A stretch of 64,000 nt of DNA from Cellulosimicrobium cellulans (GCF_007679345.1 NZ_VEGH01000006.1:1-64000); one strand, 5' to 3'. Numbered from the stretch's first letter, positions 1 to 8,446 are shown. Notes: generated by a model from the sequence alone, not told the origin. Translations and numbers: made by a program.

Positions 1-90
1 CCCACCCCCGCCGGACCTTCCCGACGACCCCCCGCCGTACTGACACGGCGCCCCGGGACCAGCGGCCGTGTCGCGCGCGTCTCGAGGCGT

Positions 91-302
91 CGTGGACTCC
101 GACGGGGGTGCGTGGACTCCGACCGGGGTGCGTGGAATCCGACGGGGTGCGTGGCTCCGACGGGGCGTGCGGCTCCGACGGAACGCGCGGCTCCGATGGG
201 GGCGTGCGGCTCCGACGGAACGCGCGGCTCCGATGGGGGCGTGCGGCTCCGACGGGGTCGTGCGGGTGCGGCTCCGACGCGACGCGTGCGGCTCGGACCG
301 GG
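91..302. repeat. degenerate tandem repeat array, 16-20 bp units
   Basis: About ten to eleven head-to-tail copies of a 16-20 bp unit of the form CGTGCGGCTCCGACGGGG. Early copies read CGTGGACTCCGACGGGGG and later ones alternate between GACGGAA and GATGGGGG endings, so a higher-order two-unit repeat of about 37 bp is visible near 166-240. The array lies in the region upstream of the hydrolase-GNAT gene and ends about 80 bp before its start. Reading frames through it are repetitive Arg/Gly/Ser artefacts. No function can be assigned. Confidence 0.8.
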
Positions 303-380
303 GGAGCGCACGCGGATATCAGCGGGCGCGGCGGGTCGCGGCGCCGCTAGCCTCCGGCGAGGCGGAAGGAGCCGGACCCC

Positions 381-1988
381 ATGACCACCACCTCGCCCGG
401 AGTGCCCGAGCGGCACGCGGTGACCCTGCCGGACGGCCGGGTGCTGACGGGACGCACGCGGGGACCCGCGGACGGGCGGCCGGTGCTGCTCGTCGCGGGC
501 GCGGCCACCGGCTCGGCCATGGGTTTCGGCGACGACCTCCTGGGGCCGCGGGGCGTCCGGCTGATCACGGTGGACCGCCCCGGGATGGGCGGCTCGACCC
601 CGGACCCGGCCCGCACGGCGGCGTCGACCGCACGGGACTACGCCGCGTTCGCCGCGGCGGTCGGTCATCCCGTCCCGCTCCCGGTGGTCGCGAGCTCGCA
701 GGGGGCGCTGTTCGGGCTCGCGCTCGCCGCCGCCGGCGCCGCGTCCCGGCTGGTGCTCGTCTCGCCGGCGGACGAGGTCGCGCACCCGGTCGTGGAGCCG
801 CTCCTGCCGCCGCACGCGCGCGAGCTGGCCGGCCTCGTGCTGGCCGACCCCGAGGCCGCGCGGACCGTCCTCGGGCGGCTGGGGCCGGCCGCGATGGAGG
901 CGATGGTGCTGGACGGCGCCGCCGCGGTCGACCGGGAGGTCTACGAGCGCCCCGCGTTCCGCGCGCGCTGGCGGGCGGCGCTCGCCGAGGGCTTCGCCGG
1001 GGCGGGCGCGGCCTACGTGCAGGACACGATCCTGGCGATGCGCCCCTGGCAGGTCGACCTGTCGGCCGTGGCGGTGCCGACGACGGTGCTGGTCGGGGAG
1101 CACGACCGCGGGCACTCGCCGGACCGCGCGCGCACGCTGACCGCTCGCGTACCCGGCGCAGAGCGGCGGGTGGTGCCCGGCGCGGGCGGCTCGCTGCTCT
1201 GGGACCGGCCGGACCTGGTGCTCGACGCGGCGTTGAGCGCACCCGACCGGGACGCGCTCGCGCGCTCCGCCCACGCCGAGACCTGGCAGGTGCACGGGCG
1301 CATCCGCGAGAGCCGGGGCGGCGCGGTCGCGGACCTGCCGGGCATCCGGCTGATGGCGAGCGGGCTCGGGCGCCCGCAGTGGAACAACGGCGACGTCACG
1401 GACCCGGACCGGGTGGACCTCGGGGCCGTCCGCGACTGGTACGCGCGGCGCGGCGTGCCGTGGGGCGTGCGGGTGCCGGCGGGGGCGGCCTGGCCCCACG
1501 GGCGGCACCTGTTCCGCAAGCGGCTCATGCTGCTCGACGCGAGCGCTCTCGTGACCGGGCCGCCGGTGCACGGTCTGCGGGTGCGCCGGGCGACCGCCGC
1601 CGACCTGGACGCGGTGCTGGCGGTGGACCTCGCGGCCTTCGGCGGCGACGCGGCCGCCTCGCGCGCCTGGCTGGACCCGATGGTGCGGTCGTCGGCGGTG
1701 ACGGTCGCGCTGGCCGAGCGGGACGGGGCGCCCGTGGGCACCGCGTACGTCGTGCGGTCGGACGGCGAGGCCGGTCCGGCCGTGGGCCTGGGCGGCGTGG
1801 GGGTGGTGCCCGCGGCCCGGCGACGCGGCGTGGCGGGGGCCGTCGTCTCGTGGCTGCTGGCGGGAGCGGTGGACGCGGGCGCGCGTCTCGCCCACACCGA
1901 GCCGGACATCGACGGCGCCGCGCGGCTCTACGCCCGGTCCGGCTTCGCCGAGGTCGGCGGGCTGGACGTCTACGTGGACCTGGCATGA
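381..1988 (+). CDS. alpha/beta-hydrolase fold - GNAT acetyltransferase fusion
   Basis: A 535-aa two-part protein. Residues 10-285 have the alpha/beta-hydrolase pattern: strand and oxyanion region near 35-48, nucleophile elbow ASSQG with Ser106, and the acid turn at Asp242. The usual catalytic His (normally PGAGH) is replaced by Gly at 269-270, so the triad looks incomplete. Residues 290-395 resemble the first lobe of a GNAT fold, and 400-535 are a canonical GNAT domain with the acetyl-CoA loop RRRGVAG at 480-486. AAGGAG lies about 10 nt before the ATG. The stop overlaps the ATG of the next acetyltransferase (ATGA), so the two are probably co-transcribed. The substrate is unknown; a small-molecule or antibiotic acetyltransferase with a degenerate hydrolase module is possible. 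Confidence 0.85.
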   Translation: MTTTSPGVPERHAVTLPDGRVLTGRTRGPADGRPVLLVAGAATGSAMGFGDDLLGPRGVRLITVDRPGMGGSTPDPARTAASTARDYAAFAAAVGHPVPLPVVASSQGALFGLALAAAGAASRLVLVSPADEVAHPVVEPLLPPHARELAGLVLADPEAARTVLGRLGPAAMEAMVLDGAAAVDREVYERPAFRARWRAALAEGFAGAGAAYVQDTILAMRPWQVDLSAVAVPTTVLVGEHDRGHSPDRARTLTARVPGAERRVVPGAGGSLLWDRPDLVLDAALSAPDRDALARSAHAETWQVHGRIRESRGGAVADLPGIRLMASGLGRPQWNNGDVTDPDRVDLGAVRDWYARRGVPWGVRVPAGAAWPHGRHLFRKRLMLLDASALVTGPPVHGLRVRRATAADLDAVLAVDLAAFGGDAAASRAWLDPMVRSSAVTVALAERDGAPVGTAYVVRSDGEAGPAVGLGGVGVVPAARRRGVAGAVVSWLLAGAVDAGARLAHTEPDIDGAARLYARSGFAEVGGLDVYVDLA

Positions 1989-2494
1989 GCGTGGGTGAGC
2001 CCGTCCTGCGCCCGGCGGACCCGGCCGACGCGGCCGCGCTCGTGGCCGTGTGGCGACGGGCCGTGCTCGCGACGCATGCCTTCCTCGCGCCGGGGGACGT
2101 CGACCGCTACGAGGTCGTCGTCCGTGCCGGCCTCCCGACCCTGACGGTGACCGTCGCCGAGCGGCAGGGTCGCGTGGCGGGGTTCGTCGCGGTGGACGGC
2201 GCCCGGGTCGAGATGCTGTTCGTCGACCCCGAGGTGCACGGCAGCGGGATCGGCTCGGCGCTGCTGCGGCACGCGACGGCGGGCCGGGCCGTGGTGGACC
2301 TCGACGTCAACGAGCAGAACCCGGGTGCCCGGGCGTTCTACGACCGGCGCGGCTTCGTCGAGGTGGGCCGCTCGCCGCTGGACGGCGACGGGAGGCCGTA
2401 CCCCCTGCTGCACCTGCGGCGCCTCGCGCCTCCGGACGGTGACGCGGCGCACGCGGCCCCGGCCGACGACCCCGGTACGGGCCCGGGGGCCTAG
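1985..2494 (+). CDS. GNAT family N-acetyltransferase (YjaB-like)
   Basis: A 169-aa single-domain GNAT protein. It begins at an ATG overlapping the previous stop (ATGA). Its layout follows E. coli YjaB: an AVWRRAVLATHAFL segment near the N-terminus, acetyl-CoA loop GSGIGSALL around 79-87, the conserved VNEQNPGARAFYDRRGF block around 104-120, then PYPLLHL. It transfers an acetyl group from acetyl-CoA to an unidentified amine. The last 25 residues are a Pro/Asp/Ala-rich tail. Its stop codon shares the palindromic tetranucleotide CTAG with the stop of ispE on the other strand, so the two genes converge with no spacer. GNAT assignment is firm; the specific substrate is unknown. Confidence 0.88.
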   Translation: MSVGEPVLRPADPADAAALVAVWRRAVLATHAFLAPGDVDRYEVVVRAGLPTLTVTVAERQGRVAGFVAVDGARVEMLFVDPEVHGSGIGSALLRHATAGRAVVDLDVNEQNPGARAFYDRRGFVEVGRSPLDGDGRPYPLLHLRRLAPPDGDAAHAAPADDPGTGPGA

Positions 2495-3444
2495 AGGACG
2501 TCCGACCCCGCGACCAGCCGGGCGCCGGGCACCGGGCCGGATGCGGTGAGCACGGCGTCCGCGACGCCCGCGGCGGTCATCGCGGCCGCGATCACCAGCG
2601 CGTGCTGCCGGCTGCGCGCCAGCGCGGCCACGGTGGGGCCGGAACCGGAGACGACGACGCCGAGCGCGCCGGCGTCCTCGGCGACGGCCAGGGTCTCGAC
2701 CAGCCCGGGCGCGAGCTCGACGGCGGCGTCCTGCAGGTCGTTGTGCAGCAGCGCCCCGAGCGCGGGGGCGTCGCCGGCGCGCAGCGCCTGGAGCAGCGCC
2801 ACGTCCCCGTCCGTCTCCAGGCCGTCGCGCCCGGCGGCGAGCTGGTCGAACTCCTCGTAGACCCGCGGGGTGGACAGCCCCTCGTCCCGGACCCCGAACG
2901 CCCAGTGGTACTCGCCGCGGCTGAGCGCGGCGGTGAGCAGGTCGCCCCGGCCGGAGCCGACGGCGGTCTGGCCCATGAGCAGGAACGGCACGTCGGAGCC
3001 GAGCTCGGCGGCCACCTCGTGCAGCTCCTCGCGGCTCAGGGCGGTGCCCCAGAACGCGTCGCAGGCGAGCAGCGCGGCGGCGGCGTCGGCGGACCCGCCC
3101 GCCATGCCGCCGGCGACCGGCACGCCCTTGTGCAGGTGCAGGTGCACCCCCTCGTCGACGCCGGTGCGGGCGGCGAGGGCGCGAGCGGCGCGGAGCGCGA
3201 GGTTGCTGGCGTCGGTCGGGACCCGCTCGGCCTGGGGGCCGGAGACGGTGACGCGCAGGTCCTCCGACGCGGACGCCACGACGTCCTCGTACACCGACAC
3301 GGCCTGGAACACGGTGGCGAGCGGGTGGTAGCCGTCGGGGCGGCGCGGGCCGACGCGGAGCGACAGGTTCACCTTGCCGGGTGCCCGGACGCGGACCTCA
3401 CGGCCGGTGCGGGGGGCGAGGCGCAGGTCGGTCACGGGGACCAC
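2491..3444 (-). CDS. ispE: 4-diphosphocytidyl-2-C-methyl-D-erythritol kinase
   Basis: A 317-aa GHMP-superfamily kinase that phosphorylates CDP-methylerythritol at the 2-OH in the non-mevalonate (MEP) isoprenoid pathway. Visible features are the substrate-binding KVNLSL at 24-29, the DGYH motif at 37-40, the GHMP ATP loop AGGMAGGSAD at 111-120 with the catalytic Asp120, and a C-terminal GHMP domain with the VSGSGPTVAAL signature. The length is normal for actinobacterial IspE. The start is GTG, with an alternative GTG three codons downstream. It lies 67 nt after rsmA on the same strand, the usual actinobacterial rsmA-ispE order. Assignment is firm. Confidence 0.95.
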   Translation of the reverse strand: MVPVTDLRLAPRTGREVRVRAPGKVNLSLRVGPRRPDGYHPLATVFQAVSVYEDVVASASEDLRVTVSGPQAERVPTDASNLALRAARALAARTGVDEGVHLHLHKGVPVAGGMAGGSADAAAALLACDAFWGTALSREELHEVAAELGSDVPFLLMGQTAVGSGRGDLLTAALSRGEYHWAFGVRDEGLSTPRVYEEFDQLAAGRDGLETDGDVALLQALRAGDAPALGALLHNDLQDAAVELAPGLVETLAVAEDAGALGVVVSGSGPTVAALARSRQHALVIAAAMTAAGVADAVLTASGPVPGARLVAGSDVL

Positions 3445-3511
3445 TGTGCCAGGTCCCGGCGTGTCCGGCGCGTCCCGGGGCGGGCCCGCCCGCGGGCGAC
3501 GTCCGGCGAGG

Positions 3512-4483
3512 TCAGCCCCCCGCGGGGGCGTGCAGCCGCTCGGCGACCCGGGCGAAGGCGGTCACGTCCAGCGCCTCGCCGCGGGCCTGCGGGTCGACCC
3601 CGGCCGCGGTGATCGCGCGCGTGGCCGCCTCGGCGCCGCCGGCGAGCGTCGCCAGGGCGGAGCGCAGCATCTTGCGCCGCTGGGCGAACGCGGCGTCCAC
3701 GACGGCGAACACCTGCTCGCGGGTCGCGGTGGTGGCGGGCGGCTCCCGGCGGTCCAGGCGGACCAGCGCGGAGTCGACGTTCGGCACGGGCCAGAACACC
3801 GACCGGCCGACGGTGGCGGTGCGGCGGGCGGACGCGTACCAGGCGGCCTTCACCGACGGCACGCCGTACGTGCGGCTGCCGGGCGGGGCGGCGACGCGGT
3901 CGGCCACCTCGGCCTGCACCATGACGAGCACCCGTTCGAGCGTCGGGAAGTGCTCGAGGAAGGTGAGCAGCACCGGCACGGAGACGTTGTAGGGCAGGTT
4001 CGCGACCAGCGCGGTGGGGGCGCGGCCGGGCAGCGCGCGCACGTCGAGCGCGTCGCCGCGCACCACCGTGAGCGCGGGGTGCGCCGGGGGCCCGGGGTCG
4101 GTGCCGGCCCCCGCCCCGGCCGCCGGCACCGCGACGTCCGGCAGGTCCACCGTGTCGACCACCGCGCCCGGCACGTGCCGGCGCACGGTCTCCGGCAGCA
4201 GGCCCGCCAGCACCGGGTCGATCTCGACCGCGACCACGTCGGCGCCGGCCTCGAGGAGGCCGAGCGTCAGCGAGCCGAGGCCGGGCCCGACCTCGACGAC
4301 CCGCTCGCCGGCGACCACGTCGGCCTGCCGCACGATCTTGCGGACCGTCCCGCCGTCGAGCACGAAGTTCTGCCCGAGCGTCTTGGTCGGGCGGATGCCG
4401 GCGCGCTCGGCGAGCGCGCGGATCTCGGCGGGACCGAGCAACGGCCCCGCCGCGGGTGCGACGGGGCCGTTGCTGGAAGACAT
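3512..4483 (-). CDS. rsmA: 16S rRNA (adenine1518-N6/adenine1519-N6)-dimethyltransferase
   Basis: A 323-aa RsmA/KsgA enzyme that dimethylates two adenines in the 3'-terminal helix of 16S rRNA during small-subunit assembly. The N-terminus has GQNFV at 37-41, SAM motif I VEVGPGLG at 63-70, the acidic VAVEID strand end at 84-89 and the catalytic NLPYN at 162-166. An Ala/Gly/Pro-rich insertion at about 105-138 explains the extra length over the ~270-aa bacterial norm. A TAGGCT box sits exactly 7 nt before the ATG, indicating its own promoter and a leaderless mRNA, although it also follows the rpf gene by 36 nt. Assignment is firm. Confidence 0.95.
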   Translation of the reverse strand: MSSSNGPVAPAAGPLLGPAEIRALAERAGIRPTKTLGQNFVLDGGTVRKIVRQADVVAGERVVEVGPGLGSLTLGLLEAGADVVAVEIDPVLAGLLPETVRRHVPGAVVDTVDLPDVAVPAAGAGAGTDPGPPAHPALTVVRGDALDVRALPGRAPTALVANLPYNVSVPVLLTFLEHFPTLERVLVMVQAEVADRVAAPPGSRTYGVPSVKAAWYASARRTATVGRSVFWPVPNVDSALVRLDRREPPATTATREQVFAVVDAAFAQRRKMLRSALATLAGGAEAATRAITAAGVDPQARGEALDVTAFARVAERLHAPAGG

Positions 4484-4490
4484 GCGGGCG

Positions 4491-4496
4491 AGCCTA
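4491..4496 (-). promoter_or_regulatory. -10 box of leaderless rsmA transcript
   Basis: TAGGCT on the minus strand, 7 nt from the rsmA ATG. The same TAnnnT-N7-start geometry recurs in front of four other genes in this window. Transcription would begin at or next to the start codon. Confidence 0.5.
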
Positions 4497-4519
4497 CCGG
4501 GCCACCCGCGGCTGCGGCG

Positions 4520-5779
4520 TCAGCCGAACAGCCGCGACCCGCAGACCGGCCACTGGCCGGCGCCGGAGCGGCTGTACAGCATCTGCGCGCGGGCGGTCTG
4601 CTCGTCGGCCGAGGCCTGCGAGGGCAGCCCGGTGCCGCCGACGGCGTTCCAGGTCGCGACGGAGAACTGGTACAGCCCGTGGTACTTGCCGGAGGCCGAG
4701 ACGATGGACGGGTTGCCGCCCGACTCGCACGCGGCCAGCGCCGCCCAGTTCAGACCGGCCGCGTCGCCGCCGCCGACCGCCGGGGTGCCCGCGGACGCGG
4801 GTGCCGACGAGGACGCCTTGGGGGTGGTGACGACCGGCTTCTTCTTGGTGCCGATGTTGGTCACCTGGTCGACCGGCGCCTGGGTGACGGCGTCGGACAG
4901 CGGCTCGCGGCCGGTCTCCACGCCGTCGACGGTGGTCACGCGCTCGACGACGGTCCGCACGCCGGCGACGCCGGCGGTGGTGACCTTGGAGTCGCCCACG
5001 TACAGCGACGCGTCGTTCTGCTCGACCGCGTTGAACGGCACCTCGTGCGTGGTGGTCACGTCCTGGATCACGACGCGGTTCACCACGACGGTGATCGTCC
5101 CGCCGGCGCGCTGCACGCTGACCCGGTCGAGCGGCTGGAGCGTGACGCCCAGGGCGTCGAGCGCGTCGGCGACGGTCGTGCTGCCGTCGGGGACCGTCAG
5201 GGTCGTCCCGTCGACCACCACGGCGGCGGCGCCGTCGAGCGTGAGGTCGAGCGACAGGTCGGGGCGGCCGCCGGCGGCCGAGCGGGACGCGACCAGCCGG
5301 ACGTCGTCGCCGCGGGCCGCGAGCATGGTCAGCGCCTCGTCGGCGGTGAGGGCGGTCGTCCAGACCGTCTGCTCCGCGCCGTCGGCGTTGATGGTCACCT
5401 GGTGGGCGTGCCGCACGACGACGTCGACGCCGTCGGCCAGCGCCCCGGAGGGGCTGACGGTGTCGCGGTCGCCGAGCTCGAGCTTCTGCTCGGCCAGCAG
5501 GCCGTCGACGCTGCCGGAGAACGTCGACACGGTCGTGGTGACCCCGTCGACGTCGAGGGTCACGGTCTTGTGGGCATCCGCGACGGCGACGCCACCGGTG
5601 GCGAGCACGACCACGGCGGTCGCGGTGCCGATGAGGCGCACGCGGCCCCGGCGCGACCGGCGCGCGCCGTCGGGCTCGGTGCCGGCGGACCCGGGGTCGG
5701 TGTTGTGGACGACGCGGGTGCGGAGGGCTGCGGGCGTGGCGGCGAGGCGCGCGCGGGCGCGGCGGAGGAGGGAGGTCAC
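4520..5779 (-). CDS. resuscitation-promoting factor, RpfB type
   Basis: A secreted peptidoglycan-cleaving enzyme of the Rpf family that remodels cell wall during growth resumption. After a short basic leader there is one membrane-anchoring or signal segment (VRLIGTATAVVVLATGGVAVA). It is followed by three DUF348 repeats, each beginning like KTVTLDVDGVTTTV, then a G5 domain (VPFNAVEQNDASL to VTQAPVDQV), a Ser/Ala/Pro linker, and a ~75-residue C-terminal Rpf lytic transglycosylase domain starting GLNWAALAACESGGNP, with the catalytic Glu in CESGGNP. The frame is open to an ATG at 5884, but GTG 5779 (VTSLLRRARARL) gives a shorter, more signal-like N-terminus, so the start is uncertain. It precedes rsmA-ispE, the conserved actinobacterial order. 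Confidence 0.85.
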   Translation of the reverse strand: MTSLLRRARARLAATPAALRTRVVHNTDPGSAGTEPDGARRSRRGRVRLIGTATAVVVLATGGVAVADAHKTVTLDVDGVTTTVSTFSGSVDGLLAEQKLELGDRDTVSPSGALADGVDVVVRHAHQVTINADGAEQTVWTTALTADEALTMLAARGDDVRLVASRSAAGGRPDLSLDLTLDGAAAVVVDGTTLTVPDGSTTVADALDALGVTLQPLDRVSVQRAGGTITVVVNRVVIQDVTTTHEVPFNAVEQNDASLYVGDSKVTTAGVAGVRTVVERVTTVDGVETGREPLSDAVTQAPVDQVTNIGTKKKPVVTTPKASSSAPASAGTPAVGGGDAAGLNWAALAACESGGNPSIVSASGKYHGLYQFSVATWNAVGGTGLPSQASADEQTARAQMLYSRSGAGQWPVCGSRLFG

Positions 5780-6008
5780 GTGGTTCCAGACGACGGCGGT
5801 CCCGGGCACGGGGGGCGGGGCGCGGCGCGCGCGGGCGTCGCCCGCCGGTGCCCGGGCCTGACGGCCCCGCGGCTGCGGCGGCACCTGGAGGGAGGTGCTG
5901 CACCCGGCGGTCCCGGATCCCCGATCCGGCGGTCATGCCCCGTGCGGTGCTGCTGCACGGGTGCGCTCGCGGGGGGAGGGCCCCGGTCTGTCACGAGCGA
6001 CACGCGAC

Positions 6009-6025
6009 CGTAACCCATTCGTGAC
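6009..6025 (-). promoter_or_regulatory. MtrA-like direct repeat upstream of rpfB-type gene
   Basis: On the minus strand GTCACG-N5-GTTACG, two half-sites 11 bp apart. The identical arrangement precedes the other rpf-like gene at 7367-7383. The response regulator MtrA is known to bind GTnAC(A/G)-type direct repeats before rpf and cell-wall genes in actinobacteria; the match here is by eye. Confidence 0.55.
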
Positions 6026-6080
6026 CATGTGCCAAGTGCAGGGCGCGGCCCCGCAGGTCACCGCCGGGGGCGGGAGGGGG

Positions 6081-7301
6081 TCAGTACCAGCCCTTGGCCT
6101 GGAACGACGACCAGGCGCCGCACGGCGTCGAGTACCGGCCGGCGATGTAGTTCAGGCCCCAGGTGATCTGGGTCGCCGGGTTGGTGCGCCAGTCGGCGGC
6201 GACGCTCGCCATCTTGGAGCCCGGCAGCGCCTGCGGGATGCCGTAGGCGCCCGAGGAGGAGTTGGCCGCGTCGACCCGCCAGCCGCTCTCCTTGTTCCAG
6301 AGCTGCAGCAGGCAGCCGAACTGGTCGTCGCCCCAGCCGCGCTCCGCGGCGAGCTGCTTGCCGATCTCCTGCGAGCTGCCCGGGGAGACGGAGATGTCGA
6401 CGCCCGCGGCGACCTCCATGGTGCCGACCTTGACGACCTGGGTCACGGGCTCCACGGTGACGGCGGACGCCACCACCTGGCGGTCGACCACCGCGCCGCC
6501 GACGGTCGCGGTGCTGTACGTCGTGGTCCGGACGCCGGCGCGGCCCGTGGTCTCGACCTTGCGGGTGCCCTTCGCGAGCGTGGGGTCCTCGACCTCCTGC
6601 TCCTCGAACGGCACCGCCTCGGTGACCGTCTCCCCGGCGGTGGCCGCCCGGGTCACCAGGACGACGAGGCCGTCGGTCGCGGTCGCGTCGAGCGGGACGG
6701 ACACCCGGTCGCCCTCGTTGAGCACCAGGCCGATGTCCCGCAGAGCGTCCCGGACGGTCCCGCCGCTGGTCAGACCATCGATCACCTGGCCGTCGACGGC
6801 CAGGTGGACGGTCTTCTGGGTGGACACCCGCAGCACGTCGCCGCGCTCGAGGCCGGCGGAGCGGGACGCGGACAGCAGCGTCTCGTCGCCGCGCAGGCCC
6901 AGGCCCTCGACCGCCTCGCCGACGGTCAGCGCCGTCGTCCAGACCGTGCGGTCCTCGCCGTCGACCTGGACGTCGAGCTCCCGGCCGTGCCGGACGACGA
7001 TCTGCGCGCCGTCCCGGACCGGCTCGCCGAGGCCGGGGGCCACCAGGTCGCGGTCGCCCACCTCGATGTCGCCGGCGGCGAGCACCTGGCCGACCGTGCG
7101 GCCGAACGCGCTCACCTCGACGGCGGCGCCGTCCACCTCGACGGTCACGGTCTTGTGCAGGCCGACGAACGCCGTCGTCGCGCCCGCGACGAGCGCCAGC
7201 GCCAGGGCCTGGGCGCCGTGCCGGAGCAGGCGGGAGCGGCGGGCGGTGCGGTGCGTCGGGCTCGACGGCACGGCGGGCACGGGGGTCTCGGGCGCAGGCA
7301 C
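6081..7301 (-). CDS. secreted DUF348/G5 protein with lytic transglycosylase-like C-terminus
   Basis: A 406-aa paralogue of the neighbouring RpfB-type protein. It has a basic N-terminus, one hydrophobic export segment (ALALALVAGATTAFVGL), three DUF348 repeats, a G5 domain (VPFEEQEVEDPTLAKGTRKV), and an ~85-residue C-terminal muramidase-like domain beginning AAERGWGDDQFGCLLQLWNKESGW. The Glu of NKESGW is the probable catalytic acid, and the motif SSSGAYGIPQALPGSKM follows. This C-terminal domain is the soluble lytic transglycosylase-like type common in Micrococcales, not the classical Rpf domain, so the two adjacent genes share their N-terminal architecture but differ in catalytic module. It probably cleaves peptidoglycan at the cell surface. 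Confidence 0.85.
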   Translation of the reverse strand: MPAPETPVPAVPSSPTHRTARRSRLLRHGAQALALALVAGATTAFVGLHKTVTVEVDGAAVEVSAFGRTVGQVLAAGDIEVGDRDLVAPGLGEPVRDGAQIVVRHGRELDVQVDGEDRTVWTTALTVGEAVEGLGLRGDETLLSASRSAGLERGDVLRVSTQKTVHLAVDGQVIDGLTSGGTVRDALRDIGLVLNEGDRVSVPLDATATDGLVVLVTRAATAGETVTEAVPFEEQEVEDPTLAKGTRKVETTGRAGVRTTTYSTATVGGAVVDRQVVASAVTVEPVTQVVKVGTMEVAAGVDISVSPGSSQEIGKQLAAERGWGDDQFGCLLQLWNKESGWRVDAANSSSGAYGIPQALPGSKMASVAADWRTNPATQITWGLNYIAGRYSTPCGAWSSFQAKGWY

Positions 7302-7366
7302 GCGGGGGGCTCCAGCAGGTCGGGTCGGCGCGAGGGGAGGGACCCGCGCCGGTACAGCGCTCCGAC

Positions 7367-7383
7367 CGTAACCGATCCGTGAC
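7367..7383 (-). promoter_or_regulatory. MtrA-like direct repeat upstream of second rpf-like gene
   Basis: Minus-strand GTCACG-GATCG-GTTACG, matching the box at 6009-6025 in both half-sites and spacing. It lies about 66 bp before the start codon and directly abuts the hairpin ending the metG-tatD transcript. Confidence 0.55.
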
Positions 7384-7423
7384 CCGGAGGGGAACCCGCG
7401 ATCCGCGCGATCACCCCTCCGGG
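7383..7423 (-). terminator. hairpin downstream of tatD
   Basis: Arms CCCGGAGGGG (7383-7392) and CCCCTCCGGG (7414-7423) form a 10-bp perfect stem around a GC-rich loop with an inner CGCG/CGCG pairing. No T-tract follows, which is usual for high-GC actinobacteria. It ends the metG-tatD unit just before the rpf promoter region. Confidence 0.5.
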
Positions 7424-7452
7424 CGGGGGTGTGCTGCGGGTCGCGGGCGCGG

Positions 7453-8445
7453 TCACCAGGTGCCGTACACGCGCTCCGAGGTCGCCGCCAGCGCCGCGCA
7501 CGCCTCGGCGAGGTCGAGGTCGCGCTCCGCCGCCAGGCGCCGGACCGTGTGCGGGACCAGGTACGGGGCGTTCGGTCGGCCGCGCAGCGGGTGCGCGGTC
7601 AGGTACGGCGCGTCCGTCTCGACGAGCAGGAGGTCGAGGGGTAGCGCCCGCACCGCCGCGCGCAGGTCGTCGTTGGCGCCGTAGGTGACCGGGCCGGCGA
7701 ACGACGCGAACCAGCCGTGCTCGGCGCAGACCTCGGCGAGCGCGGGGCCGCCCGAGAAGCAGTGGAACACCGTCCGCTCGGGGGCGCCGTCGCGGAGCAG
7801 CACGTCCACGACGTCGTCGTGGGCGTCGCGGTCGTGGATCTGCAGCGCGAGGCCGAGCTCCTTGGCCAGCGCCACGTGCGCCCGGAACGCCTCGCGCTGC
7901 ACCTGGCGGCCGCGCGGCCCGGCGCGGAAGAAGTCGAGGCCGGTCTCGCCGATCGCGCGGACCCGGTCGTTCGCCCGGGCGACCGCGGCCACCCGGGCCA
8001 GGGCCTCGTCGAGCGACGCGTCGTGCCGCGGCTGCGGGTCGGGCTCCAGGCCGTCGGGGGCGACCTCGTGCACCCCGGCGTGCAGCACGGCCTCGTTCGG
8101 GTGGATCGCGACGGCGCCGAGCAGCGCCCGCCGGCCGGGCCGCAGAGGGACCGGGGCGGTCGCCGGGTCTGCGTCCGGGTCCCCGTCGACGCACAGCACC
8201 GCGTCCGTCCACGCCACCGCGTCCAGGTCGCAGCCGACCTGCACCATCCGCGGCACGCCGACGGCCGCCGCCCGGTCCAGGTGGTCGTCCAGGGAGGCCG
8301 GCGCGGGCTCGTCGCCCGCGTCGGTCCCCGCCTCCGCGCGCACCCCGAGCACCGACTCCAGGTGCGTGTGGTCGTCGACCACCGGCACCGGCAGCGGCTC
8401 GGGCGACGGGGCCCAGCCCGTGGGCCGGTTGCGGCTGCGCCCCAC
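7453..8445 (-). CDS. tatD: TatD family metal-dependent hydrolase
   Basis: A 330-aa TIM-barrel amidohydrolase of the TatD family, members of which are Mg2+/Mn2+-dependent DNases. Metal ligands are visible in order: HTH (His26, His28) near the N-terminus, Glu in the IGETGLDFF motif, His in LQIHDRDAH, His in VFHCFSGG and Asp in LLVETDAPYL. A 20-residue N-terminal extension and a small insertion near 100-125 make it longer than E. coli TatD. The start is GTG, two nucleotides after the metG stop, so it is translationally coupled to metG. Function beyond nuclease activity is not evident. Confidence 0.9.
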   Translation of the reverse strand: MGRSRNRPTGWAPSPEPLPVPVVDDHTHLESVLGVRAEAGTDAGDEPAPASLDDHLDRAAAVGVPRMVQVGCDLDAVAWTDAVLCVDGDPDADPATAPVPLRPGRRALLGAVAIHPNEAVLHAGVHEVAPDGLEPDPQPRHDASLDEALARVAAVARANDRVRAIGETGLDFFRAGPRGRQVQREAFRAHVALAKELGLALQIHDRDAHDDVVDVLLRDGAPERTVFHCFSGGPALAEVCAEHGWFASFAGPVTYGANDDLRAAVRALPLDLLLVETDAPYLTAHPLRGRPNAPYLVPHTVRRLAAERDLDLAEACAALAATSERVYGTW

Positions 8446-8446
8446 C

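Noticed and set aside
68..1984. An 808-codon frame starting at 68 and ending in the YjaB-like gene
   Set aside because: Residues before 1985 are Arg/Gly-rich shadow translation of the hydrolase-GNAT gene and the tandem repeat; only the part from ATG 1985 is a recognisable protein.
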